From assembly GCA_947466585.1 (NCBI GenBank), contig CANIEU010000003.1, positions 62,001 through 126,000 of the forward strand: a stretch of 64,000 nucleotides of DNA, read 5' to 3'. The position numbers and the translations under genes are program-made. Shown here in pieces: positions 59,994 to 64,000 of this stretch. Within the stretch, counting starts at the first letter, position 1; each line of letters starts with the position of its first letter. The notes below the pieces were generated by a model. The model ran no database searches and was not told the origin of the DNA. It saw only the letters and a list, made by a program, of their open reading frames with translations. This DNA comes from Fibrobacterota bacterium (GTDB taxonomy: Bacteria; Fibrobacterota; Fibrobacteria; UBA11236).

Positions 59994-60011
59994 CCCGAGG
60001 TCTGCGGTTCC

Positions 60012-60019
60012 TACATTTG
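60012..60019 (+). promoter_or_regulatory. TACATTTG box upstream of the S41 protease
   Basis: TACATTTG ends 5 bp before ATG 60025; no Shine-Dalgarno is present. It is an exact TAnnTTTG match. Confidence 0.45.
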
Positions 60020-60024
60020 CGGCT

Positions 60025-61839
60025 ATGAACAAAGGCAAGCCGTACTTTTTCGCCGTCCTTCTGATCGTGGGAGGGTTGGCCCTGCTCGGCAACCGTGCCG
60101 ACGCCGATGGCGACCGCTTCTACTCCGATCTCACACGTCTCGACCGGATCGTCACAAAAATCACCGAGAACTATGTGGAGGAAGTCTCCTCCAAGGAACT
60201 GGTGGATGCGGCCATCGCGGGCATGCGCGGCGTGCTCGATCCGCATACGGCGTATTTCGACGCGAAGGATTACGAAGACCTCAAGATCAACACCGAAGGT
60301 GAATTCGGCGGGCTGGGCATTCAGATCGGCATGCGCGGCCAGGTGCTGACGGTGGTGTCTCCCTTGTCGGGAACGCCCGCGCAACGCATGGGCATCCAGG
60401 CGGGAGACCAGATCCTTCGCATCGATACGCTCGACACGCGCGGCATCACGGTGGACGCCGCGGTGGGCAAGCTGCGCGGAAAGCCCGGCAGCAAGGTGAC
60501 CTTGCGCATCCATCGCGAAGGCGTGACGGAGCCGCTCGACTTTTCCATCACCCGCGAGATCATTAAGATCGAAAGCGTACCGTATGCGGCCATGCTGAAC
60601 GACTCGGTGGCGTACGTGAAGGTCACCCAATTCAGCCGCACCACCGCCGATGATCTGGAAGCGAAGATTCGCGACCTGCAAAAGCACGGCAATCCCCGCG
60701 CGTTGGTGCTCGACCTGCGCACCAACCCCGGCGGCCTGCTCAATCAGGCCGTGGCGGTTTCGGAGCTGTTCCTCGACAAGGGCGTGACCGTGGTGCAGAC
60801 TAAGGGACGCGTACGCGGGCAGAATCAGGACTATCGCAGCGAGCGCGCTCCGCTGTGGACGGGCAAGCTGGCGGTTTTGGTGAACGGCAGTTCGGCTTCC
60901 GCAGCGGAGATCGTGGCGGGCGCGATTCAGGATTGGGATCGAGGCGTGCTCCTGGGCGTCACCTCCTTCGGTAAGGGATCGGTGCAGACCGTGCAGGAGA
61001 TCGACAAGCGCGGCAATGCGCTCAAGCTCACCACGGCGCATTATTATACGCCCTCAGGTCGTGATATCAACAAGGCGGAGAACGGTCGCCGCGGACGCGC
61101 GGCAGCGGTGAACGAAGACGGTGAAGACGAGGCAGAGCCGGGCGACACCGCCCTCGCGCCGCATTCGGCCAAGGATGCCAGGGTTTCCCAGGCCGCCAAG
61201 GCTTCGGATACCGCCGTATTCCACACGCGCTCAGGTCGCGCAGTCAAGGCGGCGGGGGGAATCACACCCGACCGCATCGTGCCCGACCGTCGCTATGCGC
61301 GCTTCGTGCTGGAGCTCTACCGCAAGAACATGTTCTTCGACTTCACGGTCAAGCATCGCGCCGAGGCAGCAGCAAAGGCGCCCGGCGGCGCGATCACACC
61401 TGCGTTCGAAGTTTCTCCCGAACTGCTCGGGGAGTTCCGCGTCTTCGTGTTCGCCGATACCACCTTCAGCCGATATCGCGGCGCCGCCGCGATCGCACTC
61501 GAACAGTCGCGCGCGGCTTGGAAAAAGGAACGCGCCGATCGGGGTGATACGCTTTCTGGCGCGCCCGACTTCGACCGCGCCTACGCCGCGCTCGACGGTC
61601 TGTTGCGCTCCGATGCGGAGCGCGAGTACACCGCGAATCTCGACTTCATTCGCCGCGAGTTGAAGGCGGAATTTTTGGGCGCCGCGCTGGGCGAATTGGC
61701 CCGCACGACGCACGAGTTGAAGGGCGACGGGCAGGTGCTGGAAGCCTTGCGGATACTGGGCGACAGCCGCCTCTACGCGGCAACCCTGAAGCCCGCTCCG
61801 GCGGTGAAATCGACCGCAACCGCTCCCGCTAAGAAGTAA
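60025..61839 (+). CDS. Carboxy-terminal processing protease (S41 family, CtpA/Prc-like)
   Basis: A 604-residue exported serine protease. An N-terminal membrane anchor or signal (residues 6-23), a PDZ domain (LGIQIGMRGQVLTVVSPLSG, about residues 97-116, then GIQAGDQILRID), and the S41 catalytic domain with ALVLDLRTNPGGLLNQAV, the nucleophile in LVNGSSASAAEIVAGAIQD and the catalytic lysine in GVTSFGKGSVQTVQEI. The catalytic domain is interrupted after ALKLTTAHYYTPSGRDI by an acidic, low-complexity stretch (about residues 350-400). A C-terminal helical extension of some 180 residues follows, longer than in CtpA. Such extensions are common in FCB-group S41 proteases (from memory). Acts in the periplasm on protein C-termini. 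Confidence 0.92.
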   Translation: MNKGKPYFFAVLLIVGGLALLGNRADADGDRFYSDLTRLDRIVTKITENYVEEVSSKELVDAAIAGMRGVLDPHTAYFDAKDYEDLKINTEGEFGGLGIQIGMRGQVLTVVSPLSGTPAQRMGIQAGDQILRIDTLDTRGITVDAAVGKLRGKPGSKVTLRIHREGVTEPLDFSITREIIKIESVPYAAMLNDSVAYVKVTQFSRTTADDLEAKIRDLQKHGNPRALVLDLRTNPGGLLNQAVAVSELFLDKGVTVVQTKGRVRGQNQDYRSERAPLWTGKLAVLVNGSSASAAEIVAGAIQDWDRGVLLGVTSFGKGSVQTVQEIDKRGNALKLTTAHYYTPSGRDINKAENGRRGRAAAVNEDGEDEAEPGDTALAPHSAKDARVSQAAKASDTAVFHTRSGRAVKAAGGITPDRIVPDRRYARFVLELYRKNMFFDFTVKHRAEAAAKAPGGAITPAFEVSPELLGEFRVFVFADTTFSRYRGAAAIALEQSRAAWKKERADRGDTLSGAPDFDRAYAALDGLLRSDAEREYTANLDFIRRELKAEFLGAALGELARTTHELKGDGQVLEALRILGDSRLYAATLKPAPAVKSTATAPAKK

Positions 61840-61903
61840 ACCATCGCGAACCTGAACGAACGATTTCACGAGTTACCGGAACAGGGTACCGTAAGGAACA
61901 CAA

Positions 61904-63217
61904 ATGGCCCGTAAATACAGTATCGAAGGCGGCATCCGGCTTGAGGGCGAAATCACCGTCCGCGGGGCAAAGAACGCCGTTACCAAGGAAATGGTGGCCG
62001 CCCTTCTCGCTCCCGGCGTTTCGACCTTGCGCAACGTTCCCGAGATCGGCGATGTCGAGATCACCAAGCGGGTGATCGAATCGGTTGGTTGCGTCGTGAA
62101 GCACGATATGGCTGCCGGCACGGTGACGATCGACGCGACCACCCTTGCCGGTCCTGAAGTGCCCGAAGAATATTCCGGCCTCAACCGCATCCCCATTCTG
62201 CTCGCAGGTGCACTCCTGCACCGCTTCGGCCGCGCGGTCATTCCAGCTCCCGGCGGCTGCGACATCGGCGCCCGCCCGCTCGACTTCCATTTGCAGGGAT
62301 TCGAACGCCTCGGCGCGAAAGTCGAACATCGCGACGGCGCATACCACTTCAGCGCCGAACGCCTGACGGGCGCTCGCATCACCCTCCCGTTTCCCAGTGT
62401 GGGCGCGACCGAGAACCTAATGATGGCCGCTGTGCTCGCGCGCGGCACCACCGAGATTCGCAATGCGGCGGTCGAACCCGAAATCGTCGACCTCGCGCTT
62501 TTGCTCCAGTCGATGGGCGCAATCATCGTGCAGGAAACCGACCGCACCTGGGTGATCCAAGGTGTTGACGCTCTGCGCCCCGCCGATCACCGCGTGGTGA
62601 ACGACCGTATCGAAGCGGCCTCCTTCGCCGCATCCGCTGTGGCCACGCGCGGCGAGGTCTACATCCGCGGCGCCGATCAACTGCATTTGCTCACCTTTCT
62701 CAATTGGTTGCGCCGCGCGGGCGGCGAATACGAAGTGCGCCCCGACGGCATCGTTTTCAGCGGCCGCGACTCCAAGCTCAAAGCCGTGGCCGCTGAAACC
62801 GCGGTGCATCCCGGCCTTATGACCGACTGGCAGCAGCCGCTGGTGATCCTGCTCACGCAGGCCGAAGGCATGTCGGTGATCCATGAGACGGTGTACGAAA
62901 ACCGCTTTGGCTACACCGAGGCGCTCAACCGCATGGGTGCGCGCATCCAGCTCTTCAGCGAATGCCTCGGCGGCAGTGAATGCCGCTTTCGTCACCTCGG
63001 CCACAAACACTCCGCCGTCATTCTCGGCCCCACGCCGCTGCAAGGCGCCGACATCGAGATCCCCGATTTACGGGCCGGGTTCTCCTACCTCGTTGCCGCC
63101 GCTCTGGCGAAGGGGCGTACCACGCTCAGCGGCGTACGCTACATCGAGCGCGGCTACGACCGCGTGGTGGAAAAGTTCAAGGCGCTCGGCCTGCCGATCG
63201 AAGTCATCGAAGGATAG
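61904..63217 (+). CDS. murA: UDP-N-acetylglucosamine 1-carboxyvinyltransferase
   Basis: A 437-residue cytosolic enzyme committing UDP-GlcNAc to peptidoglycan by transferring enolpyruvate from PEP. EPSP synthase-like fold with GAKNAVTKEMVAALLAPG (residues 21-38), the active-site loop PAPGGCDIGARPLDFHLQG keeping the cysteine (so fosfomycin-type attack is expected), LPFPSVGATENLMMAAVLA and ADIEIPDLRAGFSYLVAAAL. Length is standard. It follows the protease by 64 bp and is separated from the ParA-type gene by an inverted repeat. Confidence 0.96.
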   Translation: MARKYSIEGGIRLEGEITVRGAKNAVTKEMVAALLAPGVSTLRNVPEIGDVEITKRVIESVGCVVKHDMAAGTVTIDATTLAGPEVPEEYSGLNRIPILLAGALLHRFGRAVIPAPGGCDIGARPLDFHLQGFERLGAKVEHRDGAYHFSAERLTGARITLPFPSVGATENLMMAAVLARGTTEIRNAAVEPEIVDLALLLQSMGAIIVQETDRTWVIQGVDALRPADHRVVNDRIEAASFAASAVATRGEVYIRGADQLHLLTFLNWLRRAGGEYEVRPDGIVFSGRDSKLKAVAAETAVHPGLMTDWQQPLVILLTQAEGMSVIHETVYENRFGYTEALNRMGARIQLFSECLGGSECRFRHLGHKHSAVILGPTPLQGADIEIPDLRAGFSYLVAAALAKGRTTLSGVRYIERGYDRVVEKFKALGLPIEVIEG

Positions 63218-63230
63218 GGGAGTAAAATCG

Positions 63231-63340
63231 GAAATATGAAAGCGAAAACGAACAACCTCACATTACGTAGGGAAGCCGACCTGTCGAGTGGTAAGGTTAT
63301 TGGTTCCTGCAATTCTTTCATATTTCTGATTTCATATTTC
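63231..63340. repeat. Inverted repeat, GAAATATGAAAG family, copy B
   Basis: GAAATATGAAAG (63231-63242) and its exact complement CTTTCATATTTC (63315-63326) are 72 bp apart; a further direct copy TTTCATATTTC lies at 63330-63340. The arm is identical to that of copy A near 288. It fills the murA-parA gap. Confidence 0.7.
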
Positions 63341-63354
63341 TGCTTTGGAGTTGC

Positions 63355-64000
63355 ATGACCCAAGCCTATTGCCTTCTCTCCAAAAAGGGCGGGGTGGGGA
63401 AAACCACCTTTACGCTCAACTGCGCGCACGCCCTGGCATTCTCAGGCTTTCGCGTATTGCTCGTCGACCTCGACGCGCAGTCCAACCTCACCAAGCATCT
63501 GCTCGGCAAGGGCAAGGACGGCGCCTTTCCGCGCGATCCGGACCGCCCCGACATTTCCAAGGTGATGCAGCAACGTTGCGCCGCCGAAGACGCCTGTCTG
63601 GAAACCGGCTACACCGGCCTTCATCTGATCGCGGGCAGTCCCGATCTCGACGACCTGCTCCTGCTCAACCCCCGGCTCGCGCGCGAACCCATGCGCCTGC
63701 GCGCACTGCTTTCGCCGCTGTTCCCCAGCTACGATTACGTGCTCATCGACTGCCCGCCCGTGCTGAACTGGCTCACGCGCATGGCTCTGATGACCGCGGG
63801 TGACGTGATCGTGCCCACCCAGCCCGAAGCCTACGCGCTGCAAGGCCTCGACGATCTCGTCCCCTGGCTCGACAAGATGAGCTCCACCGCGAAGCTCTAC
63901 CGCATCGTGATCAACATGTACCGCGCCAACACCCAGTTGCATCAGGCTCTATCGTCACAGATTGAAAAAGCCTATCCCGGTCGGGTGGCCAAACAGCGGG
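63355..64000 (+). CDS. ParA/MinD-family ATPase, partial
   Basis: 215 codons are present before the right edge. Deviant Walker A LLSKKGGVGKTTFTLNCAHA (residues 7-26), the adenine-contact VDLDAQSNLTKHLLG and Walker B region YDYVLIDCPPVLNWLTRMAL, then VPTQPEAYALQGLDDL. This is the ParA/Soj group used for chromosome or plasmid segregation or for positioning other cargo; the neighbour that would decide is outside the window. Ribosome site GGAG five bases before ATG 63355. Upstream sequence is an inverted repeat of the GAAATATGAAAG family. Confidence 0.9.
   Translation, partial: MTQAYCLLSKKGGVGKTTFTLNCAHALAFSGFRVLLVDLDAQSNLTKHLLGKGKDGAFPRDPDRPDISKVMQQRCAAEDACLETGYTGLHLIAGSPDLDDLLLLNPRLAREPMRLRALLSPLFPSYDYVLIDCPPVLNWLTRMALMTAGDVIVPTQPEAYALQGLDDLVPWLDKMSSTAKLYRIVINMYRANTQLHQALSSQIEKAYPGRVAKQR

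Noticed and set aside
1-64000. tRNA, rRNA, riboswitch, insertion sequence, prophage or toxin-antitoxin genes
   Set aside because: Looked for in all gaps and found nothing that can be supported by eye; a covariance-model scan would be needed to exclude small RNAs.

Overview
The window is GC-rich, densely coded bacterial chromosome with no rRNA, tRNA, CRISPR array, insertion sequence or phage module that I can see. The best guess for the host is Fibrobacterota or a close FCB-group relative (inference). Four things point there. A 40-codon remnant at 39051 looks like the N-terminus of the TIGR02147 family, known mainly from Fibrobacter. Four secreted proteins end in a short beta-rich tail resembling type IX secretion sorting domains. 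Two DUF2341/LamG surface proteins lie side by side. Many genes carry a TAnnTTTG-like box just upstream, like the -7 element of Bacteroidota promoters. It is Gram-negative: Lol transporter, LpoB-like lipoprotein, several outer-membrane barrels.

Layout. 1-6300: lipoprotein export (lolD partial, lolC-type permease), an orphan EboC/UbiA-like prenyltransferase, a small barrel protein, and an LpoB-like plus COG3014 lipoprotein pair facing an unknown periplasmic protein. 6436-14698: HupE-like membrane protein, DegT aminotransferase, purA, a secreted DUF1080 protein, homoserine dehydrogenase, a DUF1761 fragment, an oxidoreductase and a MazG-like pyrophosphohydrolase. 14855-24661: envelope polysaccharide region with a membrane sulfatase-fold enzyme, three GT4 glycosyltransferases, a Wzx-type flippase and WecB, then a large outer-membrane barrel. 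Four of these genes form an operon with 4-bp overlaps. 24776-29241: two RpoD-like sigma factors flank rsmA and mrp-DUF971. 29539-38765: secreted purple acid phosphatase, short-chain dehydrogenase, Mn-type superoxide dismutase, a membrane/cytochrome c pair resembling a split PuuD urate hydroxylase, a two-gene sugar isomerase/oxidoreductase operon, an RDD protein and pterin dehydratase. 39051-42536: TIGR02147 remnant, the carboxy(nor)spermidine polyamine pair, and a barrel protein. 42533-52082: complete recC-recB-recD operon. 52430-55517: two DUF2341 proteins. 55518-64000: mtgA, secA, tmk, an S41 protease, murA and a partial ParA-type ATPase.

Structure beyond genes: four strong bidirectional terminators or perfect hairpins, three small families of dispersed intergenic palindromes, tandem repeats upstream of and inside the 5' end of purA, and a recurrent promoter-like box close to start codons. 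No single unknown multi-gene system stands out. The most novel signals are the promoter element, the shared C-terminal tails, the repeated palindromes and the split PuuD-like module.
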